Positions 33,604-41,643 of a DNA stretch of 47,123 nt are shown one piece after another. Made by a program: the position numbers and the translations under genes. Each line of letters starts with the position of its first letter. The first letter of the stretch is position 1. The DNA is from a virus, in IMG/VR virus record IMGVR_UViG_3300037493_003604, positions 1-47,123 of that record. The stretch is one strand, 5' to 3'. Under the pieces are notes generated by a model that made no database searches, was not told the origin of the DNA, and saw nothing but the letters and a program-made list of their open reading frames with translations.

Positions 33604-33829
33604 AATAACAGACCTACGAAATCATTTATTTGCGCAGCTCGAAAAGCTATCCGATGATTTATCAGAATCAGAATTAAATCAGGAAGTAAAACGCAGCAAA
33701 GCAATTGGTCACATCGCACAGACGATTATAAATTCAGCTAAGGTCGAGGCGTTTTATTGCGCGAACGCTAAAATCAATGGAACGGGGTTTTTTCAGATTG
33801 ATTCAGAAAAAATGAACTTAGATGCTTAG
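33593..33829 (+). CDS. Hypothetical helical protein, 78 aa
   Basis: Overlaps the HNH gene by 11 bases and the glucosaminidase gene by 8. Helical and charged, with AIGHIAQTIINSAKVEAFY. Small proteins of this type commonly follow HNH genes in Bacteroidetes phages; function unknown. Confidence 0.65.
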   Translation: MKNKITDLRNHLFAQLEKLSDDLSESELNQEVKRSKAIGHIAQTIINSAKVEAFYCANAKINGTGFFQIDSEKMNLDA

Positions 33830-34337
33830 ATTTATTTTAATATTACTTATACCCGCTATTCTGCCCGCAAAAACATACGACCGATACATACAGGAACACC
33901 TCAAAACGGCGACTCTAAATCAATCGGAGTGCGGTATTCCCGTATCAATTCAGTTTGCGGTTGCGATTTTGGAATCGGGCGGCGGTCGGTCGGAATTAGC
34001 AAAAAATACAAATAATCAATTTGGTATTATGGCGTTCGCTGATTGGGGCGGCGATCGTGCGGGTAAATGGCGCTGTTATTCCGATTCTCACGAATCATTC
34101 AGGGATTACGCGGTATTTATGCACAACAATTACATTAACGCCGTTGGCAAGGATTGGCAGCATTGGGCCAAACATTGCACAGGTTACGGCGGCACGTCAG
34201 ATTATTGGATTAGAGTAAAAAATATTGTCGAATTTTACAATTTAGAAAAATATGATGAAATTAAACAGTGCGGGTTTAGACGTTGCGCGTTTACAGTTGC
34301 AGCTTCGTTCGTTAAAATTGTACAGTGGTTTTATTGA
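33822..34337 (+). CDS. Second glucosaminidase, lysis cluster
   Basis: 171 aa. A signal peptide (1-16) precedes a glucosaminidase domain: AVAILESGGGRSELA with catalytic Glu51, NTNNQFGIM, then YSDSHESFRDYAVF. Related to, but clearly diverged from, the protein at 103-651. The last 29 codons overlap the amidase gene in another frame. Together they cut both glycan and peptide bonds of peptidoglycan. Confidence 0.87.
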   Translation: MLRFILILLIPAILPAKTYDRYIQEHLKTATLNQSECGIPVSIQFAVAILESGGGRSELAKNTNNQFGIMAFADWGGDRAGKWRCYSDSHESFRDYAVFMHNNYINAVGKDWQHWAKHCTGYGGTSDYWIRVKNIVEFYNLEKYDEIKQCGFRRCAFTVAASFVKIVQWFY

Positions 34338-34962
34338 TTGTTTTTTTGACGAAACAATTAAACAGGCCGTTATTTCGTTTCAGTCGAAATATAATTTAGA
34401 TTCTGACGGAATAGTAGGGCCAAAGACTCAAACGGTCTTAAATGCGCTAACTAATAACGATTATCAGGTTTTATTCCTGCATTGCGCTGCGTCGCCTGAT
34501 GGCCGCGAACATACGGGCGCCGATATTGTCGCGATGCACACGTTACCCGTTGCGAAAGGCGGCCGCGGATGGAGTCGCCCGGGTTATTCGGACGTTATCC
34601 GATTAAACGGTAAAATTGATAATATTTGGAAACACGATCAGGACGGCGATATTAAAGAATGGGAAGTTACGTTCGGCGTATTAGGTAGTATTTTATTGAA
34701 TCGTAATGCTCGCCACCTGTGTTATATTGGCGGCATGGATAAGGAAATGAAGTATCCTAAAGATACGCGCACCACGGCACAGAAACTCAGTATGTATGAT
34801 TATATTCATGAGCAGATTCGATTGAATCCTAATATCGTTATTGCAGGTCATAATCAAGTACAATTGAAAGCCTGCCCATCGTTTGACGTTACAAATTATT
34901 TAATCAGCATCGGAGTGAGTGCGTATAATATTTTGCATACTTCCGAAAAATATAGAATATGA
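34252..34962 (+). CDS. N-acetylmuramoyl-L-alanine amidase with peptidoglycan-binding domain (endolysin)
   Basis: 236 aa. Residues about 1-66 are a PG-binding domain (FQSKYNLDSDGIVGPKTQ). Residues about 72-225 are a T7-lysozyme-like amidase: Zn ligands H77, H200 and C208, with K206 in the family pattern HNQVQLKACPS. No signal peptide, so release needs a holin; the holin-like gene lies at 35414-35953 on the other strand. The start within the glucosaminidase gene is needed to keep the binding domain whole. Confidence 0.9.
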   Translation: MMKLNSAGLDVARLQLQLRSLKLYSGFIDCFFDETIKQAVISFQSKYNLDSDGIVGPKTQTVLNALTNNDYQVLFLHCAASPDGREHTGADIVAMHTLPVAKGGRGWSRPGYSDVIRLNGKIDNIWKHDQDGDIKEWEVTFGVLGSILLNRNARHLCYIGGMDKEMKYPKDTRTTAQKLSMYDYIHEQIRLNPNIVIAGHNQVQLKACPSFDVTNYLISIGVSAYNILHTSEKYRI

Positions 34963-35342
34963 GATGTGTTCCCGAATCAGTAAACGGATTATTTCCCGCG
35001 CTCGACCTCTCCCAATTCGTCGCACGTCCTGCGGGTTACGGCTTAGGAGATATACAAAGAATGTTAACCGACGATTTAACCGTATGGCCTATTTACGTCA
35101 GCCATGCGCCCTGCCTGAACTTTGATTTAGTTAAGGTTTTGCCGAATACGGAAAATTTAATACCGTTGTTTTTGTTTACTAAAAAACATTGTATGTTATC
35201 GTATTGGAATAAAACAGAAATTGAGGTACCTGAGTTAAACGCGACGTTTGATAGTAACGCGTTTTTTATGCGAAATAAAATATTGCAGGTTGCAGCGGTT
35301 ACGAGGTACGACGATTATAGTTTATATACTGTCCTGCCATAA
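34959..35342 (+). CDS. Hypothetical protein, 127 aa
   Basis: ATGA overlap with the amidase. Mixed alpha/beta, no signal peptide or membrane helix. Last gene before the convergent terminator. Its coupling to the endolysin suggests a lysis accessory, but no family is recognised. Confidence 0.62.
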   Translation: MRCVPESVNGLFPALDLSQFVARPAGYGLGDIQRMLTDDLTVWPIYVSHAPCLNFDLVKVLPNTENLIPLFLFTKKHCMLSYWNKTEIEVPELNATFDSNAFFMRNKILQVAAVTRYDDYSLYTVLP

Positions 35343-35370
35343 AAAAACCGCCGCACATAGTACGACGGCC
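35341..35370 (-). terminator. Terminator of the minus-strand holin operon
   Basis: Stem 35348-35356 / 35360-35368 (9 bp with two mismatches), followed on the minus strand by seven T's. It lies between the converging lysis and structural transcripts. Confidence 0.65.
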
Positions 35371-35413
35371 AACACATGAAACAACTAACTAATTTTTGCG
35401 CGTGATAACTAAC

Positions 35414-35953
35414 TCACACCTCCGGATCTTCGGGGTTTTTTTTCGTTTTATGTTCGTTTATATTTGACATTTGTTTATTTATTTTCTTAGCTGATTTTAT
35501 CATGTCGAGCAGGTAAGCGAATAGTGATTTACCTTTGATTTGCTCGAATGATTCATCGATTGAGGTTATCTCTGTAAAAATAAGAATCAGCGCTAATATT
35601 TTAGTTGGTGCAAATTGTATCTGAGTGAATATTGATATAAATTCGTTAATTACAAATTTATCCATAATAAAAAATGACAATACAAAACAATTATAGGATA
35701 TTACTTTTGGAATAATTCCTGCTCTAAATTTACGGGATCGCCATTTAGCTTTCTCTTTATCCTCTTCGGAAACGTTATTACTTTTTTTATTTTTCTGTGC
35801 CTGCACATAAACTCTATAACGGGCAAAAACGGTATCAGCGGCAATAAATACACCGACGGCGGTTAATACGCCTGCAATCGGACTAATAAACGCGCCAAAC
35901 GCTAAAATAGCGGGTAGTATGAACTGCCAAACATTATGTATAAACTCTTTCAT
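35414..35953 (-). CDS. Holin-like membrane protein
   Basis: 179 aa, with three hydrophobic segments: about 11-45 (ILPAILAFGAFISPIAG and on), 83-102 and 114-128. A charged cytoplasmic loop lies between the first and second, and the C-terminus is Lys-rich. This matches large phage holins of Bacteroidetes phages. It would open the inner membrane to let the amidase reach the cell wall. Last gene of the second minus-strand block. Confidence 0.72.
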   Translation of the reverse strand: MKEFIHNVWQFILPAILAFGAFISPIAGVLTAVGVFIAADTVFARYRVYVQAQKNKKSNNVSEEDKEKAKWRSRKFRAGIIPKVISYNCFVLSFFIMDKFVINEFISIFTQIQFAPTKILALILIFTEITSIDESFEQIKGKSLFAYLLDMIKSAKKINKQMSNINEHKTKKNPEDPEV

Positions 35954-35968
35954 TTTTACGGTAGGTAA

Positions 35969-36454
35969 TTATTTATAATTTACGAAACGGGATAACCAAA
36001 CTGATAGCGGCGTGCCGAGAATAATCCACCACCACGCGATGCCCGTAAAAAACACCAATACAGACCACGTTAGCAGGCCGACCCACGTACCAAAACAAAT
36101 CGGACAAGCGCCAAGCATAGAATAAGGATTTGCGCGCATTGTGGATTCGACTTTTTTGTGAGCAATATCGACGCGTTCTAAATATTCATTATATAAGTAG
36201 GTTGCGGTTATTGAGTCGCACTTATCTAAATCGCTTTGTAATTGTTTATCCTGATCCTGTTTCCAACGTCCGTATTTTGCCCATACGCGCGTCGATTCTT
36301 TTAATTCCCATCCTTCGTACCGGTCGGAAATAAAACGCCCGTAAAACGAAAATATGCGACCTGAATAAAAATCTGCATGAATCGGTGAACCGATAGAATA
36401 ATGAATAAATTTAATAAACGCAGCGACTGCGATAATAGATAGTAGTAGTGTCAT
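35969..36454 (-). CDS. Membrane protein with CPIC motif, 161 aa
   Basis: N-terminal transmembrane helix (1-15) and two C-terminal helices (about 120-155). GACPICFGTWVGLLTW at the start of the second helix is a striking Cys-containing motif. The middle is charged and helical. Sits upstream of the holin gene and may modulate lysis. The function is not established. Confidence 0.65.
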   Translation of the reverse strand: MTLLLSIIAVAAFIKFIHYSIGSPIHADFYSGRIFSFYGRFISDRYEGWELKESTRVWAKYGRWKQDQDKQLQSDLDKCDSITATYLYNEYLERVDIAHKKVESTMRANPYSMLGACPICFGTWVGLLTWSVLVFFTGIAWWWIILGTPLSVWLSRFVNYK

Positions 36455-36756
36455 TATGCTACGATTTCGGCAGTATATCCTAAATCTATAAACACCTGCT
36501 GCATATAAAGCAAAGCAACCTCCAAAGATTGTGTTTCAGTTTCAAGAATAACGAAGTTGTAAGTCATGTTTTGGATATCTGTTGCTATTTCTTTGCCTAA
36601 AAGATAACTATCAAAGTTCAAATACGTCTTGTATGTGATACTTAGTGAACCATCAAGATGACAAATAAAAGAAATGCGAGAATAGACAGAGCTGAGCTCA
36701 ATGTCTGTTCCTTGAACGTTGATTGGTGTTGTGTTTTTTGATAATGATAGTGCCAT
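36454..36756 (-). CDS. Hypothetical protein, 100 aa
   Basis: Follows the tail fibre gene by 2 bases and overlaps the membrane protein by 1. Small and beta-rich. Like the 3' part of the tail fibre gene it is poor in CpG, so both probably came together. Could be a fibre assembly factor or tip; not recognised. Confidence 0.6.
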   Translation of the reverse strand: MALSLSKNTTPINVQGTDIELSSVYSRISFICHLDGSLSITYKTYLNFDSYLLGKEIATDIQNMTYNFVILETETQSLEVALLYMQQVFIDLGYTAEIVA

Positions 36757-36758
36757 AA

Positions 36759-38255
36759 TTAGTTTATCTTTTTATATTTTAAAATTGAACCTTTGAAAGT
36801 ACGAGCAGTTGTTGCAGCTATTGCTACATTCTGCGCAAATTTGTATTTAAAAGTAGCATTTGCAGATGCTGTAAAGCTAAATATTATTTTAATGCTTAGT
36901 AATGAATCTAAATCTGCCGATGGCGGCCCTGTTGAAACAGTTGTTGTACTTGCTGCTGCGTTTGCGCTTGTAATCGTAACAGTAGCAGTACCTGTTAGAC
37001 CTGTAGCTGTATAGATGCCGTTTCCTTTCATTGTTCCGGAACTTACATTAAATGCACTTTGATAGTCAGCACTTGTATTGTTTGCAGAGATTACAGCATC
37101 TAATTCTAACATATACTGGCCACCTGCAACCACCGAAAACTGCAATTCTGTATCGTCTACTAAAGTTGCACTATTTGTAACATCCTGATTTGCACTTTTT
37201 ACAATGTAATTCCAACCGCCAATAGTTTTATTTTTCCATAGCTGTGTACTGCTTTCATAGATAAGTGCATCATTATTGGCAAGTGAACCATTTATCGCTA
37301 CATTATGCAACTCGTCAAGTTCATAACCATTGTCAACCTTTACAAAGATAGTACCATTAACAGCGTGAGCATAAACAACATAACCCATCACAATAAGATG
37401 ATTTGGTGCAACAGGTTTGATATTTGTTAGGTTTCCTGCTGTGGTCGGGCTAAGGTAAACAATATCACCATCTGCCCAAGTTTCGCTCTGCAAACTTCCA
37501 GTTGTGTTTATGCCCCTAATCAATCCGCTTGTGGTAATAAAACCTTCTTGATTGTTATTGATTGTTTCAGTAACCAATCCGATTGTTTCAGCACTCAGTA
37601 CGTCAGTTGTTGCAAGTGCTAAATCTACTTTTAACCTTTGCCCCTGTGAGCCTGTCACCCTTACAGCCTGATAGTTGGCTTCCAACAAATTTATATTTGT
37701 AACTGTTTTATTAACCACTCTCAAGACTTGTTCCTGACCTACTTGCAAAGTAACATTGCCACCTTTCAGACCTAAATCTAAAGTACCATCTGTATCATTC
37801 CAAGACAATTGGCCAACGCCTGCTGTGTCGGATGTGGCTGTATTAAAGTCAATTTTGTCGACGTTTAAAAGGTCGTTATTATTTAGGTTTATATCCGTTG
37901 CCCCTGCTGTATTACCAGCTATTAAAACCGTTGCAAGGTCATCGCCACCGCCGCCTCCGCCTACCTCAAAAAAAAAATCAGTCGCAAGCAACTCAGCAAG
38001 ATCGTAAACGTTACCAACGAACGGCACGGCGGCCGCGGGTTGAACCTGCGTATTATCTACTAAATCAATATTAAAATATACGGCATCGTTATTGTCGAAC
38101 GTTACTTTTACTGTATCAGTTGTTGTCTGAGTTGTAATTTTTACATTATCGGGTGAATACGATGTTACGAAGTCGCCTGTTGCGGCGTTATAAATCGCAA
38201 CCTGACCCGAAGTAGATATTTTAACAATGTCGATTAAATAATCAAAAGTTACCAT
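36759..38255 (-). CDS. Tail fibre protein with mosaic C-terminal domain
   Basis: 498 aa. Residues 1-98 form a beta-rich attachment module; a six-Gly linker (99-104) leads to a long Thr/Asn/Ala-rich region with INLNNNDLLNVDKIDF of fibre type. The last about 150 residues form a beta-rich domain with Ser/Thr repeats. Base composition changes near the linker: the 5' part is rich in CG-containing codons, the 3' part is not. It likely binds the host surface. Adsorption role inferred. Confidence 0.75.
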   Translation of the reverse strand: MVTFDYLIDIVKISTSGQVAIYNAATGDFVTSYSPDNVKITTQTTTDTVKVTFDNNDAVYFNIDLVDNTQVQPAAAVPFVGNVYDLAELLATDFFFEVGGGGGGDDLATVLIAGNTAGATDINLNNNDLLNVDKIDFNTATSDTAGVGQLSWNDTDGTLDLGLKGGNVTLQVGQEQVLRVVNKTVTNINLLEANYQAVRVTGSQGQRLKVDLALATTDVLSAETIGLVTETINNNQEGFITTSGLIRGINTTGSLQSETWADGDIVYLSPTTAGNLTNIKPVAPNHLIVMGYVVYAHAVNGTIFVKVDNGYELDELHNVAINGSLANNDALIYESSTQLWKNKTIGGWNYIVKSANQDVTNSATLVDDTELQFSVVAGGQYMLELDAVISANNTSADYQSAFNVSSGTMKGNGIYTATGLTGTATVTITSANAAASTTTVSTGPPSADLDSLLSIKIIFSFTASANATFKYKFAQNVAIAATTARTFKGSILKYKKIN

Positions 38256-38260
38256 TTTTA

Positions 38261-38608
38261 TTATATTGTAGCGTTAATAATTATTGTATCTGATGCGCCT
38301 ATTTTAGTTGTTAGCTGTAAACAATCGTAAACAACGGCCGCGACTGTAAAATTTAAAACTGTTCCGTCGGGTTTACGTATTAAACCATTGTAAGTATAGA
38401 ATTCGTTTAGGTCTGTGAGTCTAAAAATAATCGGGTCACCTTCGGCTAAAACCGATTCAAACGCGATTACCAAACGTCCAAAGTCGAACTCTAAACGCCA
38501 CGTTCCAGCGTCGCCAATTCCGACTACGGCGGTCAAGTCGAGCGACGTAACGCAAGGCGAATAACAGCCTAAATTCAACGTTGATGTGCAGCAATTACAA
38601 CAGTTCAT
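38261..38608 (-). CDS. Hypothetical structural protein, 115 aa
   Basis: Begins with a Cys-rich segment (MNCCNCCTS), then beta-rich. Placed just upstream of the fibre gene, separated from the head-completion genes by a terminator-like hairpin. Perhaps fibre attachment. No family recognised. Confidence 0.6.
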   Translation of the reverse strand: MNCCNCCTSTLNLGCYSPCVTSLDLTAVVGIGDAGTWRLEFDFGRLVIAFESVLAEGDPIIFRLTDLNEFYTYNGLIRKPDGTVLNFTVAAVVYDCLQLTTKIGASDTIIINATI

Positions 38609-38628
38609 AGTTAGTATTTTATATTTAA

Positions 38629-38651
38629 AAACGCGGTATTTAGCCGCGTTT
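38629..38651 (-). terminator. Terminator-like hairpin
   Basis: AAACGCGG (38629-38636) / CCGCGTTT (38644-38651), 7-base loop, with T's following on the minus strand. It lies between the 291-aa and 115-aa genes. A second inverted repeat (about AATGCC/GGCATT) follows at 38651-38684. Confidence 0.65.
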
Positions 38652-38693
38652 AATGCCTAAGGTAGCGAATCCGTGACGGCATTGTATGTCTTA

Positions 38694-39569
38694 TTATAAT
38701 ATTATAATGCTGTTACTGTGAGAGCTTGCTAAGCCTGCTATATTTGTAGCTGTTACAATGCAAGAAATATTTGAACCCAAATCAGCCATAACACAAATAT
38801 AAGTACTTGCAGTTTCGCCGACAATATCAATACCGTTCCTTTGCCATTGATAGGTGAATGTTATCGGCAAATCGCCTGTCCAAGTTCCATTATCAATAAC
38901 TTTTAAAAGACCGCCTACAATGTTTTTGCCTGCTATTATTGGGCCTATCGTATTAAGTGGCGGTATTCCTGCGCTCGGTTCAGGTATTGGTTTAAGTTCG
39001 CATAAATTAAAATTGTCACATTTATTATTATAATTAAAATCGAATCTTAGTTCAAAATCAGTCGAAACAATCTGCAATAAACTATTCATTGTTTTCGCTT
39101 CCTTTCCTGTTTCTGAGTTATAAACATCCCACGGCAAAACATTCGAGGCGGTCGGATATAGTTTAACGTTTACTATATTATATAACCAATTATTTTTTAA
39201 GTTAGCAGTAAACAGCGCAGACTTTACAACGTCTAATAATTTTCGAGGGTCGGCGCACCGGTGCTGAATAACCAATTTTAACGGTAGTCTGATTTCCGAT
39301 TCAATACCGCACGATCCGCGTTTGGTATTGGCGGGTTTTCTGCCCTCGGTAATATTACCGTTTATTCGAATATAAAAATACGTACCTTTTGAGTCGTCTA
39401 ATCCGCTGTATTTTCGCTCACCGTTCGCGCCTGATTCTAATGTAACAACCTGCCTAGATGTATCTTTGACGGTCAAACCTGCGCCCGTGATAACTTCACC
39501 TGTTACGGCTGTTAGCTCGGCGATTATTTCCGCTATAATTACGTCGATTATGGTTTGAGCTGCGTACAT
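38694..39569 (-). CDS. Structural protein with C-terminal Ig-like domain, 291 aa
   Basis: Residues 1 to about 195 form a mixed domain with KRGSCGIE (about 85-92), the same motif as in the structural protein at 6365-7246. The last about 90 residues read like bacterial Ig domains (TYQWQRNGIDIVGETAS, then ISCIVTATNIAG). Position after the capsid gene, next to candidate head-tail joining genes, suggests a neck or tail-completion protein with a surface-exposed Ig decoration. The Ig part is poor in CpG. Confidence 0.62.
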   Translation of the reverse strand: MYAAQTIIDVIIAEIIAELTAVTGEVITGAGLTVKDTSRQVVTLESGANGERKYSGLDDSKGTYFYIRINGNITEGRKPANTKRGSCGIESEIRLPLKLVIQHRCADPRKLLDVVKSALFTANLKNNWLYNIVNVKLYPTASNVLPWDVYNSETGKEAKTMNSLLQIVSTDFELRFDFNYNNKCDNFNLCELKPIPEPSAGIPPLNTIGPIIAGKNIVGGLLKVIDNGTWTGDLPITFTYQWQRNGIDIVGETASTYICVMADLGSNISCIVTATNIAGLASSHSNSIIIL

Positions 39570-39652
39570 TATTTATTGATTATTTATTTACTACAAAAAT
39601 CGTAAACTTTTTTAAAATTAAAATAATTTTTTACAAACTAATGATTGTAAAT

Positions 39653-40213
39653 TTAATCGAGTTCCTCCAATATCGCTAATAATTCCAATTGTGCAGCTTC
39701 TTGCCCGTCGGCTATTTCCTGTTCCGTCGGCGGCATTATGTCAGTCCCGAATCTAACTTCTTGACCTTCCATAATATCAATTGATTTTTGCGACGTGTAA
39801 GAAACATAACTATCGTTACCTTCCTGCCTAACCTGTACCGATTCAAATACTGAGCCGCTGAAATTTAAATCAACTGTTGCATTTTGGCGACCTGTTAAAT
39901 TTCTTAATTCTGAATATCCGTCTGTCAGATATTTCGTTTTGTGCGGTTGTCCGTTTTTAAAAACCTTATTCCCATATTTACCCATCGGCACGACTGCGGC
40001 CGCTTTAACGCCTATTAACGTGATCGGGTTAATATAAAACGGATCTTTATTATACACGCCAATTGAATTACCCGCACTATCTAAACCAAGTCTAAAAATA
40101 CGATTTTTGTATTCAGCAATTACCCTAAACGCAGCCACCTGCGATATCCGTTTCGCGGTGTTATCGTCAGCGATAACTTCGGCTAATTTATTTAGGCGGT
40201 CGATTATATTCAT
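39653..40213 (-). CDS. Tail-completion/morphogenesis-like protein, 186 aa
   Basis: Begins with a helical segment, then FRLGLDSAGNSIGVY, and YSELRNLTGRQNATVDLNFSGS. Similar blocks occur in phage virion morphogenesis and head-tail joining proteins. The position fits: two genes after the capsid. Assignment moderate. Confidence 0.55.
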   Translation of the reverse strand: MNIIDRLNKLAEVIADDNTAKRISQVAAFRVIAEYKNRIFRLGLDSAGNSIGVYNKDPFYINPITLIGVKAAAVVPMGKYGNKVFKNGQPHKTKYLTDGYSELRNLTGRQNATVDLNFSGSVFESVQVRQEGNDSYVSYTSQKSIDIMEGQEVRFGTDIMPPTEQEIADGQEAAQLELLAILEELD

Positions 40214-40216
40214 TTT

Positions 40217-41173
40217 TTATCCTGGTAACATTGGATACATTCTAAGTCTTCGCTCGCATCGGTAACAGAATTTATCAGTTTCGAGCAGCTGAATTATATT
40301 ATCAATTTCGTTATCTAAATATTCAATTGACTGCGATTCCCAAACGTTCGCCGTTTGTAGTGCCCACTCAATACCGTGGGTTTTAATCAGATTTAATCGA
40401 TTGTTTGGGCTGATCCATTCTTTGAGTATCTGCGCGCCTGATTGGTATAAAATCGCTAACCCTAACCTATCAAGAAACTGACAGATAATATCGGTATCAA
40501 CACAATCGAGTCGAACGCAAGCGGACAAATATCCGTTTGTAGTTGTATTTATACCGTTCCATCCTTCGACGTTTAATTTAAAATCTCCGCAGGGTTTACA
40601 GTTACTCGACGCGTCGCAGGTTGTCAGATACGGAGCTATGGCGGCATTATCTGAGGTTATCAGAATTATGTCCTCAGCGAAGTATTTTTTAACGTGGATA
40701 ACGTGTTCTGTATCGGCCTGTAAAACGGTCGGAGTCGACCACAGAACCACGCCGATAGGATCCGTTACGTATAATGTTGTCGCGCCTGCTATGGCCGATT
40801 TTATGCGTATTGATTCGACCCAAATACGGGACTGAACCGATTGCAGCCATTTTTTAGATACTCTGATTCCGCGATTCGCGGCCACGGGAATATCCGCGAC
40901 TGTTGAAAAATCACAGACGGTATATAATTTACCCAAAGTATTTAATTTAATACCGCGAGCGTTTAAAATTGCTTTTAACCTATTCTCTACAATCAACCCC
41001 GCGAAGTTTGTTTTTTCAGCTACGACGTTAGCAGCCGATTGTAATTCTTCGGGCGCAATTGCTGCTATATTTCCAATGCTTAGACCTTCCAAATCGGATA
41101 TATAAAATCCTGATGTCGGTACGGTCGGCGTGCATCCGTTGTATAGTGTGATATAGTTATTCAGACAGATCAT
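40217..41173 (-). CDS. Hypothetical head/neck protein, 318 aa
   Basis: Overlaps the preceding gene by 17 bases. Mixed alpha/beta with several Cys in the C-terminal half (NCKPCGDF and CYRCERRL), possibly metal-binding. No membrane segments. Encoded between the capsid and joining genes, so a neck or connector role is likely; no family recognised. Confidence 0.58.
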   Translation of the reverse strand: MICLNNYITLYNGCTPTVPTSGFYISDLEGLSIGNIAAIAPEELQSAANVVAEKTNFAGLIVENRLKAILNARGIKLNTLGKLYTVCDFSTVADIPVAANRGIRVSKKWLQSVQSRIWVESIRIKSAIAGATTLYVTDPIGVVLWSTPTVLQADTEHVIHVKKYFAEDIILITSDNAAIAPYLTTCDASSNCKPCGDFKLNVEGWNGINTTTNGYLSACVRLDCVDTDIICQFLDRLGLAILYQSGAQILKEWISPNNRLNLIKTHGIEWALQTANVWESQSIEYLDNEIDNIIQLLETDKFCYRCERRLRMYPMLPG

Positions 41174-41537
41174 TATCTATATTTTTTGCTTTGCGTCCGC
41201 GTTTTTTTGTTTCAGGTTCGATAACTTCGGCGATCATTTCAATTTCCTCAACCGTTTCAGGTTCGGCGATAATCTCAGCCGGTACAACCTCCTCTATTTT
41301 CGAAGTAATAAAAGTAAGACAACCTCCGTTATAAATTACGTCAGCGGGCCAATCCTGCTGCTTAACTGCTTTCGTTACTGCGGCGTTAATTGCGGGCGAT
41401 CCGATTGTTTTTTTCTGTCCTGTGTAATCAAATAAAAATACCATTTCGGCCTGTTCGGTTCGGTGGACGTTTATATTTTGATTAAACTTTCTGATTATGT
41501 TAATCGCGTTAACTATTTTATTTGTTGCGTTTTTCAT
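41157..41537 (-). CDS. Hypothetical protein, 126 aa
   Basis: Acidic (Glu/Ile/Val-rich) centre, then KKRGRKAKN basic motif close to the end. The pattern suggests a small head accessory or DNA-contacting protein. First gene after the capsid terminator, so it needs read-through or an unseen promoter. Confidence 0.58.
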   Translation of the reverse strand: MKNATNKIVNAINIIRKFNQNINVHRTEQAEMVFLFDYTGQKKTIGSPAINAAVTKAVKQQDWPADVIYNGGCLTFITSKIEEVVPAEIIAEPETVEEIEMIAEVIEPETKKRGRKAKNIDNDLSE

Positions 41538-41610
41538 TGTGTTAGTTTTTTGGTAATAAATATGTATAGAAAAGTGCCATTTTATATAAACGTTTTCCGA
41601 ATATACATAA

Positions 41611-41640
41611 AAAAAGGGCGGCTATTAACCGCCCCTTTTA
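41611..41640. terminator. Terminator after the capsid gene
   Basis: GGGCGG (41616-41621) / CCGCCC (41629-41634) with A-run on the left and T-run on the right; works on both strands. It lies directly behind the capsid stop and would keep capsid transcripts short and abundant. Confidence 0.85.
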
Positions 41641-41643
41641 AGT

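Noticed and set aside
38657-38670. A 14-base match (CCTAAGGTAGCGAA) to the conserved 23S rRNA segment that contains the I-CeuI site
   Set aside because: About one 14-base match between a 47-kb window (both strands) and a 2.9-kb rRNA is expected by chance, and the match does not extend clearly. It lies in a short hairpin region between structural genes.
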